The notes under the pieces: generated by a model
Database searches by the model: none
Seen by the model: the letters and a program-made list of their open reading frames with translations, nothing else
What the model was told of the DNA's origin: nothing
In this document: in pieces, positions 6,954 through 13,494 of the stretch
Layout: each line of letters starts with the position of its first letter
Position numbering within the stretch: the stretch's first letter is position 1
Made by a program: the position numbers and the translations under genes
Assembly (NCBI GenBank): GCA_964412845.1
Contig: CAYPQM010000163.1
Span: forward strand, 1-14,954
DNA from: JAWWPY01 sp964412845
Lineage (GTDB): Bacteria > Actinomycetota > Actinomycetes > Streptosporangiales > Streptosporangiaceae
Length of the DNA: 14,954 nucleotides
Reading direction: 5' to 3'

Positions 6954-7835
6954 TCACGGCTGGGCCGGAGTTCCCGCGCCTGATAACGAGCCTGCTGGAG
7001 CCACATGATCGCGCCAGGAATGCCGCGGAGCGAAGCCGAGCGCCGCGCCGGCCCGGCCGATGGCCAGCAGCGTGCCGAACTCGCCGACATCACGGGTCAG
7101 CGCGACTCCGGGGAAGACCTCGGCGAGCAGGTCGGCGGACGGCCGGTTCATCACCGTGTCCGCCGCGGCGATGATGTAGCTGGCGGCGCCCTGGGCGGGG
7201 GCTTCCAGGGCGAGCCGGCAGGCCGCCGCGGCGTCGCGCTCGTCGATGTAGCCCCACAGGTTCCATTTGCGCAACTGCGCGTCGGCCCAGTACGCGGGGA
7301 AGTCCTGGTAGTCCCGGGGACCCAGGATGTTGGAGAAGCGCAAGCCGATGAACGGGATCTTGGACCAGTCCGCGATGTGGGTGGCGATGGTCTCGCTGGC
7401 CACCTTGGACAGCGCGTAGGTGCTCGTCGGCACCGGGTAGTGCTCCTCGTCCACCGGCGCGTAGCGCGGCGGCACGTCGAAGGGCAGGCCCAGGGTGGTC
7501 TCGCTGGACGCCCACACCACCCGGTCCAGCCGGGCCTGCGCCGCCGCGGAGAAGACGTTGAAGTTCATGGCCATGTTGGCGTGGAACGTGGTCGCGGGGG
7601 TGTGGATCCCCGGAGCCGGGATGTTGGCCAGGTGAACCACGGCGTCGGTGCCCGCCAGCACCTCGACGGCCTGGCCGTAGTCGGTCAGGTCGGCCAGCAG
7701 CGGCCTGACCCCGAGATCCTCGGCCGGCATGACCCGGTCGGTGGCCACCACCTGGTAGCCATGGCTGAGCAGTTCGGCCACCGTGACCCGGCCGGCCCGG
7801 CCGCTCGCGCCGGTCACGCAGATTCGCTTCGACAT
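6954..7835 (-). CDS. NAD(P)-dependent epimerase/dehydratase (extended SDR)
   Basis: Rossmann-fold oxidoreductase of the extended short-chain dehydrogenase class, 293 aa. The cofactor loop is GASGRAG (residues 9-15 after CVT), with an acidic residue at the end of the second strand (ATDRV), suggesting NAD rather than NADP. ADLTDYG and VVHLANIPAPG follow as in sugar epimerase relatives. The catalytic Ser lies in WASSETT (110-111) and the YALSK motif supplies Tyr140 and Lys144. WGYIDERDAAAACRLALE is typical of the NAD-dependent epimerase/dehydratase subfamily. I chose ATG 7835 over the adjacent GTG 7838; neither has a ribosome site. CATCCT fits the weak ANNNT pattern at -12 to -7 from ATG 7835, so leaderless translation is possible. 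Substrate cannot be assigned: relatives act on nucleotide sugars, uronates and other small molecules. Confidence 0.88.
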   Translation of the reverse strand: MSKRICVTGASGRAGRVTVAELLSHGYQVVATDRVMPAEDLGVRPLLADLTDYGQAVEVLAGTDAVVHLANIPAPGIHTPATTFHANMAMNFNVFSAAAQARLDRVVWASSETTLGLPFDVPPRYAPVDEEHYPVPTSTYALSKVASETIATHIADWSKIPFIGLRFSNILGPRDYQDFPAYWADAQLRKWNLWGYIDERDAAAACRLALEAPAQGAASYIIAAADTVMNRPSADLLAEVFPGVALTRDVGEFGTLLAIGRAGAALGFAPRHSWRDHVAPAGSLSGAGTPAQP

Positions 7836-7959
7836 CACATCAGGATGGCACGGGCGGCCGGGTCAGCGTCGCCTCCTGGCCGGGCAGGCCGGCCGCGCAG
7901 CTCGTGCGGGGATGCGTGCCCACCGTAGGCAGCGGGCCACCCTCAGTCGCGGGCCAGTA

Positions 7960-7986
7960 CGCTAATCATGAGTGCGCTAACCATGA
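7960..7986. repeat. 12-nt direct repeat (15-nt period) in intergenic spacer
   Basis: cgctaatcatga (7960-7971) and cgctaaccatga (7975-7986) differ by one base and are spaced one and a half helical turns apart. They lie in the 192-nt spacer between the end of the 71-aa gene and the start of the epimerase gene, about 125-150 nt upstream of the latter. Tandem direct half-sites are typical of response-regulator-type binding, so an activator site for the epimerase gene is possible. Nothing else in the spacer is recognisable to me. Confidence 0.5.
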
Positions 7987-8027
7987 AATCAGCCGGTTTC
8001 AATGACGGCTGACGTCCGCCGCATTTC

Positions 8028-8243
8028 TTAGCGGCCTTCGTAAATGCGATCACCTGCGACCCGGGCCGCGGGTGTCTTTGTGCGCTTGCGCCGCCTGCGC
8101 GCCGGCGGCCGCACGGGGAGCACCGGAGGCGGGATACGGGAGTCAAATAACCACTCGGCGCCCAGCGCGTTGACGGCGGTCTCGAACACGGGCTCACCAG
8201 CGTACTTCCGGGTGATCCAGTGCACGCGCAGGTCGGAATCCAT
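8028..8243 (-). CDS. Small basic hypothetical protein, 71 aa
   Basis: I do not recognise this family. The product starts MDSDLRVHWITRKYAG, has a short mixed segment up to AEWLFDSR (about residue 35), then a Pro-rich stretch PPPVLPVRPP and a strongly basic run RRRRKRTK before RVAGDRIYEGR. No signal peptide or membrane segment is seen. The case for a real gene is the strong AGGAGG site 9 nt before ATG 8243, and the fact that alternative frames here give no better product. The basic tail could bind nucleic acid or reflect GC bias. It stands alone: 192 nt lie downstream before the epimerase gene and 173 nt upstream to the next gene. A TAATCT-like -10 is present on the minus strand upstream. Confidence 0.6.
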   Translation of the reverse strand: MDSDLRVHWITRKYAGEPVFETAVNALGAEWLFDSRIPPPVLPVRPPARRRRKRTKTPAARVAGDRIYEGR

Positions 8244-8252
8244 CGCGTCTTC

Positions 8253-8258
8253 CCTCCT
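8253..8258 (-). promoter_or_regulatory. Strong ribosome binding site of the 71-aa gene
   Basis: The minus strand carries a full AGGAGG 9 nt before ATG 8243. It is one of the best Shine-Dalgarno sequences in the window and is the main argument that this small reading frame is translated. Confidence 0.65.
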
Positions 8259-8346
8259 AGCCGGCCCCCCAGCCGTGATAGCCATAGATTACGCCATTAG
8301 CCAGCCTGCGGAATGGAGAGTGGCGACTAAGGATTCACGTATCAGT

Positions 8347-8359
8347 TGCGGAAGCCGCA
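8347..8359. other. Small hairpin in the 8244-8416 spacer
   Basis: TGCGG-AAG-CCGCA forms a 5-bp stem with a 3-nt loop, about 60 nt past the stop of the winged-helix regulator gene. The surrounding spacer is AT-richer than the rest of the window. It may be a weak terminator for that operon; there is no T-run on the minus strand. Confidence 0.3.
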
Positions 8360-8416
8360 TTATGCCGATGACACCACAGATAACGCGCAAACCCTATAGC
8401 GGACATATGTGATCGG

Positions 8417-8785
8417 TCAGGACTGCTTCCCCGAAGCCCCGTTGGGCCCGGTATGCCGGCGGACCAGTTCGGTCAGTGCCGACAGTTCAGTCGCGAGCGC
8501 CGCGCGCCCGTCGCTGGTGATCCGCACCCAGGTCCTCGGCCTGCGTCCCTCGTAGCCCTTCTCGACCTGGACCAGGCCGGCGTCTTCCAGCACGGTCAGG
8601 TGCCGGGACAGGTTGCCGGGAGTCAGGCCGAGCGCGTCGCGCAGGTAACCGAAGTCGGCCCGCTGCGCCTCGGCTGTGATGGTCAGGACACCGAGGCGGT
8701 GCCGCTGATGGACCGTGTCGTCCAGGCCGCTGGTGGGATGCGGCGTGTCGTCAGCGGCCGGCGGGCGGGGCTCATCGCCGCTCAT
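8417..8785 (-). CDS. Winged-helix transcriptional regulator
   Basis: Small DNA-binding regulator, 122 aa, resembling the winged-helix DNA-binding domain family (HTH_34 / ArsR-MarR-like). The first 20 residues are Pro/Asp-rich and probably flexible. The domain runs from LDDTVHQRHRLGVLTI (21-36) through FGYLRDALGLTPGNLSRHLTVLEDAGLV (45-72, the helix-turn-helix), then a wing with EKGYEGRRPRTWVRIT (75-90), and a final helix. No extra ligand domain or cysteine-rich sensor is visible. The ATG overlaps the stop of the membrane-protein gene by 4 nt (ATGA), so the two are translationally coupled. Such pairs usually have the regulator controlling its own operon; that part is inference. Confidence 0.88.
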   Translation of the reverse strand: MSGDEPRPPAADDTPHPTSGLDDTVHQRHRLGVLTITAEAQRADFGYLRDALGLTPGNLSRHLTVLEDAGLVQVEKGYEGRRPRTWVRITSDGRAALATELSALTELVRRHTGPNGASGKQS

Positions 8786-9612
8786 GACGGCCTGACCGGG
8801 CGCCGCGGCCGCTGGGCCGCGAACGCGGCCGCGCCCGCGATCAGCAGCACGGCCGCGGGCAGCAGCACGTTCGGCGCCGCGGTTAGCGACAGGTCACCGA
8901 ACCCCGGCCGCCAGCCCAGCCGGAACAGGATGTTCTCGACGTTGTACAGGCTGGCCAGCAGCGCGGTGCCGGTGTACACCGCGGCCGTGATGACCAGGGC
9001 GACACTGCGCTCGGCCCAGGCCAGCACCCACAAGCCAGCGGCGATGATGAGGAACGCGAAGGTGCCGCGGATCAGCAGGTTACCGGGAATGTCCCGCCAC
9101 AGCCGCGCCACGACGCCGATCTGGCTGGCCAGCGGCGGGATCACGACGGCCAGCACGGTCGCCGCGACACCGATCACTAGGTAACCGCGGGCCGAGGTCT
9201 GCACGCCGGCCTGGCGGGCGTGCCAGCGGTACCACAGCACCGTGAGCAGGTAACCCAGCACCAGCGCCACCAGCCAGTACCAGCCAAGGTAGAAGCCATT
9301 GCCGCCGATGGGCATGCCGCCGAGCACGACTGGCTCGTTCCCGGCGCTCGTCACGGCCGCGCTCACCAGAGAGCAGCGAGCGTGGCCCGGCGCCAGCACG
9401 ACGCAGTGCCGGAGATGGGGCACCGCCGCCGCGACATAGAGCGGGACAGCAGCGCAGCTCAGCAGGCCGAAGAGGACGAGCGGGAACCAGTACGCGTGCC
9501 GCGCCGACCGGGTCCGGCGCCGCATGGCCGCCAGTTCACCCAGCAGTTCCTCCGGTTCCGGTCGCCCCATCGCTTCCCGGCCCGGACCGCCACCCTGCCC
9601 TTGTTCGCTCAT
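8782..9612 (-). CDS. Hypothetical six-helix membrane protein
   Basis: Integral membrane protein of unknown function, 276 aa. The N-terminal 40 residues are hydrophilic (Gly/Glu/Arg-rich). Predicted helices lie at about 41-63, 109-128, 143-160, 180-199, 203-222 and 248-266. The loop between helices 1 and 2 is long, with cysteines at 70 and 80, possibly a disulfide if it faces outside. The C-terminus is Arg/Pro-rich. No transporter or enzyme motif is seen. I chose ATG 9612 because the upstream extension to 9699 is Pro-rich and non-conserved in character. There is no ribosome site; the bases at -11 (A) and -7 (T) loosely fit a leaderless promoter. A TTTG-N5-CAAA dyad at 9622-9634 lies just upstream. 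It is co-transcribed with the winged-helix regulator. Confidence 0.85.
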   Translation of the reverse strand: MSEQGQGGGPGREAMGRPEPEELLGELAAMRRRTRSARHAYWFPLVLFGLLSCAAVPLYVAAAVPHLRHCVVLAPGHARCSLVSAAVTSAGNEPVVLGGMPIGGNGFYLGWYWLVALVLGYLLTVLWYRWHARQAGVQTSARGYLVIGVAATVLAVVIPPLASQIGVVARLWRDIPGNLLIRGTFAFLIIAAGLWVLAWAERSVALVITAAVYTGTALLASLYNVENILFRLGWRPGFGDLSLTAAPNVLLPAAVLLIAGAAAFAAQRPRRPVRPS

Positions 9613-9621
9613 GCCAATAGC

Positions 9622-9634
9622 TTTGCATACCAAA
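9622..9634 (-). promoter_or_regulatory. Inverted repeat upstream of the membrane-protein/regulator operon
   Basis: TTTG-CATAC-CAAA lies 9-22 nt before ATG 9612, in the position of a core promoter and in a locally AT-rich patch. It could be the autoregulatory site of the winged-helix protein encoded by the second gene. This rests on position and symmetry only. Confidence 0.35.
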
Positions 9635-9709
9635 CTACATGGCGCAAGAGAGCCCGAAGGAACCCAGGGGGGAGGCCTGGCCCCGGGAAGTCTGGGCACA
9701 CCAGGTTGC

Positions 9710-10624
9710 TCAGGGGGACGACGCGCCCGTGGGGACCGAGTTCAGCGGGCCGCCCGGAGTGGGGCTGACCGAAGCCGTCGGTGTCCCGGCGGATGAGCTC
9801 GGCGCCGTGGTGGGCGAGACCACCACGCTGGGCGAGGGAGTCGTCGGCACCGCGGAAGGGCTGGCCGACCCGGTCGGCGCAGGCGTCGGAGTGGGCTTCG
9901 TCTTCTGGCCGCCCACCGCGCCGCCGACAGTCGTGCCCGTGCTGTGCTTGTTCCACAGCAGCGCGTCCAGCGGTTTCCCGACCCCCAGCTCCAGCAGCGT
10001 GATGGCGATCACCGCGACCACGAACGCCCCGGCGGTGAGGGCCGTCGCGACCAGCCAGCGCGGCCTGCCCCGCTGGCCGCCGTGGCCGCCGGCCCCGTTG
10101 CCTCCGGCCGCATTGCCGCCGGCTCCGCTGTCTCCGGCCGGAATTCCCGCCGAGATGCCCTGCGACCGGCTGTTCGCGGTGGCGAAGGTCTGGGTGGGAG
10201 CGTCGTGTATCGGATCGTTGCGGCTGATGGGCGGCCGGCTGGTGCCGTCACCCCGCGCGGCGGCGCCAGGACGCTGCACCGGGAGGATCTCCGTCTCGGC
10301 GGCGTCCGGCCCGGCCGCCTCCCGGCGGCTGGTCACCCCTAGCCGGTTCTGCGCAGATGCAGGATTTGCCTGCTCGACCACGGTGCGCGCAACGGAACGG
10401 CCCCGCCGGGCCACCACGGCCCCATGCAGCCGCTCCTGGGTGCGCCCGAGGTAATGCCGGTACACCTCGGTCCCTACCGTGCTGGCGATGCTGCCTACGG
10501 CAGCGCCGACGAGCGTGCTGGTGACCCCCAGCGAGGAGGCCGCGATCGCGCCCGTCAGTGTGGCCAGCACGCTGGCGGCAACCTGAGTGGTGCTCAGGCT
10601 GGGTCGCCGCGGCGGACTCATCAT
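9710..10624 (-). CDS. Membrane protein with Gly-zipper N-terminus and Pro/Ser/Thr-rich tail
   Basis: Unknown function, 304 aa. Residues 14-52 are a hydrophobic, small-residue-rich segment with GxxxG-like spacing (LTGAIAASSLGVTSTLVGAA) followed by EVYRHYLGRTQERL. Residues 60-188 are hydrophilic, with a Gly/Ala-rich run (160-186). A second membrane helix covers about 190-212 (WLVATALTAGAFVVAVIAIT), then LELGVGKPLDALLW and a Thr/Pro/Ser-rich low-complexity tail (about 240-304) resembling cell-wall-spanning linkers. The N-terminal block and the LELGxGKP segment recall a hypothetical family I believe is common in actinomycetes; that is memory, not a search. Two ATGs lie in tandem (10624, 10621); the GGAAGGGG site is better spaced for the second. 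A divergent gene starts 134 nt away. Confidence 0.8.
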   Translation of the reverse strand: MMSPPRRPSLSTTQVAASVLATLTGAIAASSLGVTSTLVGAAVGSIASTVGTEVYRHYLGRTQERLHGAVVARRGRSVARTVVEQANPASAQNRLGVTSRREAAGPDAAETEILPVQRPGAAARGDGTSRPPISRNDPIHDAPTQTFATANSRSQGISAGIPAGDSGAGGNAAGGNGAGGHGGQRGRPRWLVATALTAGAFVVAVIAITLLELGVGKPLDALLWNKHSTGTTVGGAVGGQKTKPTPTPAPTGSASPSAVPTTPSPSVVVSPTTAPSSSAGTPTASVSPTPGGPLNSVPTGASSP

Positions 10625-10669
10625 TCCCCTTCCATTGACCTGGCTTCCCCAGCAAACGTGACCGGACTG

Positions 10670-10685
10670 GCGGGACTCAACCCGC
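10670..10685. promoter_or_regulatory. Short dyad in the divergent 10625-10758 region
   Basis: GCGGG-ACTCAA-CCCGC lies about midway between the divergent membrane-protein gene and the oxidase gene. It may be a shared operator or a chance GC dyad; the arms are only 5 bp. The rest of this 134-nt gap shows a TATAC patch near 10695 and nothing else I can support. Confidence 0.25.
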
Positions 10686-10746
10686 TACTCAGGCTATACG
10701 CCGAACTGCACCCCGACGATCGGCCACCGCCCACGGGGGCCGGCGA

Positions 10747-10752
10747 TACCGT
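10747..10752 (+). promoter_or_regulatory. -10 box placed for leaderless transcription of the oxidase gene
   Basis: TACCGT matches the TANNNT pattern exactly at -12 to -7 relative to the A of ATG 10759. There is no Shine-Dalgarno sequence in front of this ATG. In high-GC actinobacteria this spacing is the usual mark of leaderless transcripts starting at the start codon. Confidence 0.5.
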
Positions 10753-10758
10753 CATGGG

Positions 10759-11766
10759 ATGACAAGTGCTGAGCCAGATGTCCTGGTCGTCGGGGCCGGG
10801 GTATCAGGCCTGACGACCGCGGTCTGCCTGGCCGAGACGGGACTGGCCGTGACGGTCCGCGCCGAGCGCCTCCCGCAGCAGACGACGTCGTCGGTGGCCG
10901 GTGCCATCTGGGGCCCGCACCTGGTCGAGAGAAGCCACCGGGCCAGCCGGTGGAGCCGCGAGACCCTCGCCGCGCTGACCGCCCTGGCCGATGACGCCGC
11001 GAGCGGCGTGCGCATGGCCAGCGGCGTCGAGGCCCGGCGGACCGCCGCCGAGTTCCCGCACTGGGGCCAGGTGCTCGGCACCGTCAGCCCGTGCGACCCG
11101 GCCGGCCTGCCCGACGGGTTCGTGGCCGGCTGGCGTTACACCGCGCCGGTCGCGTCCATGCCGGTCTACCTCGACTACCTGGTCACCCGGTTCCGGCGGG
11201 CCGGCGGCCAGGTGCAGGCGTCCACGGTGACCTCGCTGGCCGACGCGGCGCGGGACACTTCCGCCGGGGCGATCGTGAACTGCTCCGGCGTCGGCGCCCA
11301 CGACCTGGTGCCCGACCCGGCGGTCACCCCGGTCCGCGGCCAGGTCGTCGTCGCTGTCAATCCCGGCATCACCGAGTTCTTCATCGCGCCCAGCGACGCC
11401 AGCGCGGAACTGATCTACCTGTTCCCGCACGGCGACACGATCCTGCTCGGCGGGACCGAGCAGCGCGGGAACTGGTCCCTGGATCCATATCCGCAGGCCG
11501 CGCAGCGGATCCTGCGCGACTGCGCCACGATCGACCCCCGCCTGGCCACGGCCCAGATCATCACGCACCGGGTCGGCCTGCGCCCCGCCCGGCCGCAGGT
11601 CCGGCTGGAAGCCGAGCGCCTCGATACCGGCCAGCTGCTGGTGCACAACTACGGCCACGGCGGCGCAGGCATCACCTTGTCCTGGGGCTGTGCCCGCGAC
11701 GTGACCGAGCTGATCCGGGCGGGACACACCCCTGAGCACCCCGGGGCCGGCGCACCCGCGCCCTAG
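10759..11766 (+). CDS. FAD-dependent D-amino-acid oxidase family protein
   Basis: Flavoenzyme of the DAO family, 335 aa, expected to oxidise a D-amino acid (or related amine) to the imino acid with release of hydrogen peroxide. The dinucleotide-binding motif GAGVSG is at 12-17, with SVAGAIWGPHL (45-55) at the flavin region. Candidate substrate residues are Tyr220 in LIYLFPHG and Arg275 in GLRPARPQVRLE, matching the conserved Tyr and Arg of pig DAO. The C-terminal family signature HNYGHGGAGITLSWGCA runs to residue 312. LLGGTEQRGNW (229-239) is also DAO-like. There is no signal peptide; the tail is Pro/Gly/Ala-rich. No ribosome site is visible and the -10 is placed for leaderless expression. 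The next gene starts 18 nt downstream in the same direction. Specificity (neutral versus acidic D-amino acids) cannot be told. Confidence 0.92.
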   Translation: MTSAEPDVLVVGAGVSGLTTAVCLAETGLAVTVRAERLPQQTTSSVAGAIWGPHLVERSHRASRWSRETLAALTALADDAASGVRMASGVEARRTAAEFPHWGQVLGTVSPCDPAGLPDGFVAGWRYTAPVASMPVYLDYLVTRFRRAGGQVQASTVTSLADAARDTSAGAIVNCSGVGAHDLVPDPAVTPVRGQVVVAVNPGITEFFIAPSDASAELIYLFPHGDTILLGGTEQRGNWSLDPYPQAAQRILRDCATIDPRLATAQIITHRVGLRPARPQVRLEAERLDTGQLLVHNYGHGGAGITLSWGCARDVTELIRAGHTPEHPGAGAPAP

Positions 11767-11784
11767 CGTCGTGAAAGAGGCACG

Positions 11785-12660
11785 TTGCCCGAGCGACCCG
11801 ACCAGGCCCAGCCTGCCCCTGGCCACGGCCAGCTCAGCCTGCACGCTGACTGCGAGCGCTGCTTCGGGCTGTGCTGTGTCGCGCCCGCCTTCTCAGCCTC
11901 GGCCGACTTCGCGATCGACAAGCCAGCCGGGCAGGCCTGCCGCCATCTGCGACCAGACTTCCGCTGCGGGATCCACGCCCGCCTGCGGCAGCAGGGCTTT
12001 GCCGGGTGCACTGTGTACGACTGCTTCGGCGCGGGGCAGCAGGTGTCCCAGGTCACCTTCGCCGGACAGGACTGGCGGCAGGCCCCTCAGGTCGCCCAGC
12101 ACATGTTCGAGGTGTTCACCATCATGCGGCAGCTCCATGAGCTGCTCTGGTACCTGACCGAGGCGCTGACGCTGGCGGCGGCCCGTCCGCTGCGCGGGGA
12201 ACTCGGCCGCGCGCTCGACGGCACGCGGCGCCTGGCCGGCAGCAGTCCTGAGGCCCTGATGGAGCTGGACGTGGCCGCGCACCGGGACGGCGTCAACGCC
12301 CTGCTGCTGCGCACCAGCGAACTCGCCCGGGCCGGCCGCCAGCACCGCCGGGACCTCAGAGGCGCTGACCTCACCGGCGCCGACCTGCGGCACGCCGACC
12401 TGCGAGCCGCCAGCCTGCGCGGGGCCTGCCTGATCGGTGCTGACCTCAGCGGCGCCGACCTGAGGTCAGCCGATCTCACCGGGGCTGACCTCCGGGGTGC
12501 TGATCTCGGCGGCGCCGACCTCACCAGGAGCATCTTCCTTATCCAGTCCCAGCTGGACGCGGCGACCGGAGATTACCGCACCCAGCTGCCGCCGGCGCTC
12601 AGCCGCCCAGCGCACTGGGCCGCCCGGCGCACCGGCCCGGGCGGGCCAGCCGCCCGGTAA
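11785..12660 (+). CDS. Cys-rich domain plus pentapeptide-repeat protein
   Basis: Two-part protein of 291 aa. Residues 23-80 hold eight cysteines (23, 26, 30, 31, 52, 61, 75, 80), opening with CxxCxxxCC like the putative zinc/iron-chelating YkgJ-type domain. TVYDCFGAGQQV follows the last pair. Residues 85-185 look helical. Residues 189-253 are 13 consecutive pentapeptides of A(D)LxG type with centre residues L191, L196 and so on to L246, then F251: about three coils of a quadrilateral beta-helix. The tail (260-291) is Pro/Arg/Gly-rich. Start is TTG 11785, with AGAGG 4 nt upstream and 18 nt after the oxidase stop, so the two genes probably share a transcript. Metal binding and role are inference. 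It is much shorter in repeats than gyrase-protecting MfpA/Qnr proteins, so that role is not supported. Confidence 0.85.
   Translation: MPERPDQAQPAPGHGQLSLHADCERCFGLCCVAPAFSASADFAIDKPAGQACRHLRPDFRCGIHARLRQQGFAGCTVYDCFGAGQQVSQVTFAGQDWRQAPQVAQHMFEVFTIMRQLHELLWYLTEALTLAAARPLRGELGRALDGTRRLAGSSPEALMELDVAAHRDGVNALLLRTSELARAGRQHRRDLRGADLTGADLRHADLRAASLRGACLIGADLSGADLRSADLTGADLRGADLGGADLTRSIFLIQSQLDAATGDYRTQLPPALSRPAHWAARRTGPGGPAAR
12637..12657. terminator. GC hairpin at the end of the pentapeptide gene
   Basis: ccgggcgg-gccag-ccgcccgg is an exact 8-bp stem with a 5-nt loop and is followed directly by the TAA stop of the pentapeptide gene. No T-run follows. It lies between convergent genes and could end transcripts from both sides. 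Confidence 0.5.
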
Positions 12661-12690
12661 GCCAGCCGCCCGGTAAGCCAGCCGCCCGGG
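12645..12690. repeat. 16-bp tandem repeat, 2.8 copies, spanning a stop codon
   Basis: gccagccgcccggtaa occurs at 12645-12660 and 12661-12676, and its first 13 nt recur at 12677-12689. The first copy carries the last codons and stop of the pentapeptide gene and the right arm of the hairpin. The third ends 3 nt before the stop codon of the convergent gene. As 16 is not a multiple of three, the array shifts frame with each copy. Confidence 0.9.
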
Positions 12691-12692
12691 AA

Positions 12693-13466
12693 CTAGAAGC
12701 CGGGGAAGACGGCGCGGAGCCGGTCAAGGTCAATGCCGTCGGCGGACACCTCAGGCGTGTGCCCGGCGTCGAGCCGCCCATAGACCAGGCGCAGCAGTGC
12801 CTCGGTGGGCATCCGGACCCCGCCCTCGGTGTCGGTGCCCGGCGCCCAGTCGGACAGGGTCACCGTGTCCGCGACTACGAGCAGGTAGTCAGCATCGGGT
12901 TCCGTGGTAAGGACCCGGACCCGGAAGGCGTCGCCCGATGGCTTGCCCGCGAAGCCGAGGAACCGCGACAGGTTCCCGATGAGCAGTGCCGCCGCGTCCG
13001 GCGCGAGGACGGCGGCCGGGTCAATGCTGACCGCGACATCCCAGGTGTGCATCGCGTGCTCGGACAGCCGCAGGCCGATCAGGCCCGCCGCATCGAGCTC
13101 CATGCCGAAGAAGTCGAAATGGATCCCGTCCAGCTCAGCGTCGGTGAGCTGCTCCACCTGCCGGACATACTCCCCGTCCCAGGTCAGGCACTCCGCGGCC
13201 TGAGCCTCCGGGCTCCGGTTGTTCCAGGTGTCCCAGACGGCCGGGAACGCCTCCCGGTCCAGCGGCGTGCCGCCCAGCGCGGAGGCCAGCATCAGCGTGC
13301 CGATCTCGGCCCCGCTGCCGATGTGCGACAGCACCTGGGCGATGCTCCAGTCCGTGCAGAACGACTGCGCGCGCAACTGCTCGGCGGTCAGCGGCCCGAC
13401 CAGCGAGGCCAGCCGGTCATGTGAGTTCCGCAGGGCGGCGATCCAGGCGTGCGGGTCAGAGTTCAT
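12693..13466 (-). CDS. Maleylpyruvate isomerase family mycothiol-dependent-type enzyme (DinB fold)
   Basis: Protein of the MDMPI/DinB_2 group, 257 aa, a family of small metal-binding four-helix-bundle enzymes, several of which use mycothiol as thiol cofactor. The N-terminal half shows FCTDWSIAQVLSHIGSGAEI (36-55) with H48, and LSEHAMHTWDVAVSID (134-149) with E136 and H140. These match the His / Glu-x3-His metal triad of mycothiol-dependent maleylpyruvate isomerase. The C-terminal half (about 155-257) matches the appended MDMPI C-terminal region, with LVYGRLD near the end. Start ATG 13466 has GGAG 6 nt upstream. Many family members are of unknown reaction, so isomerase activity is not claimed. 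It diverges from an LLM-class oxidoreductase across a 66-nt promoter region. Confidence 0.87.
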   Translation of the reverse strand: MNSDPHAWIAALRNSHDRLASLVGPLTAEQLRAQSFCTDWSIAQVLSHIGSGAEIGTLMLASALGGTPLDREAFPAVWDTWNNRSPEAQAAECLTWDGEYVRQVEQLTDAELDGIHFDFFGMELDAAGLIGLRLSEHAMHTWDVAVSIDPAAVLAPDAAALLIGNLSRFLGFAGKPSGDAFRVRVLTTEPDADYLLVVADTVTLSDWAPGTDTEGGVRMPTEALLRLVYGRLDAGHTPEVSADGIDLDRLRAVFPGF

Positions 13467-13494
13467 GCTTTCTCCGTTAGGTGGCAGGGGTGGG

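Noticed and set aside
7943..8197. 84-codon minus-strand frame overlapping the 71-aa gene
   Set aside because: It lacks a ribosome site and overlaps in another frame a small gene with a consensus AGGAGG.
9639..10454. Plus-strand frame of 271 codons opposite the PTS-tail membrane protein
   Set aside because: The minus-strand product has membrane helices and a ribosome site; the plus-strand product is low-complexity Gly/Ala/Pro with no clear ribosome site.
10804..11844. Minus-strand frame of 346 codons opposite the oxidase
   Set aside because: The plus strand carries the full D-amino-acid oxidase motifs. The antisense product is Gly/Arg/Asp-rich without motifs.
12087..12533. Minus-strand product with a regular RSAP-like repeat
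   Set aside because: The regularity is the antisense translation of the pentapeptide repeat codons, not an independent repeat protein.
12349..12537. Regular short-period DNA repeat that could be taken for a CRISPR or minisatellite
   Set aside because: The 15-nt period is in frame and explained by the pentapeptide repeats. There are no spacer-like unique segments and no cas genes.
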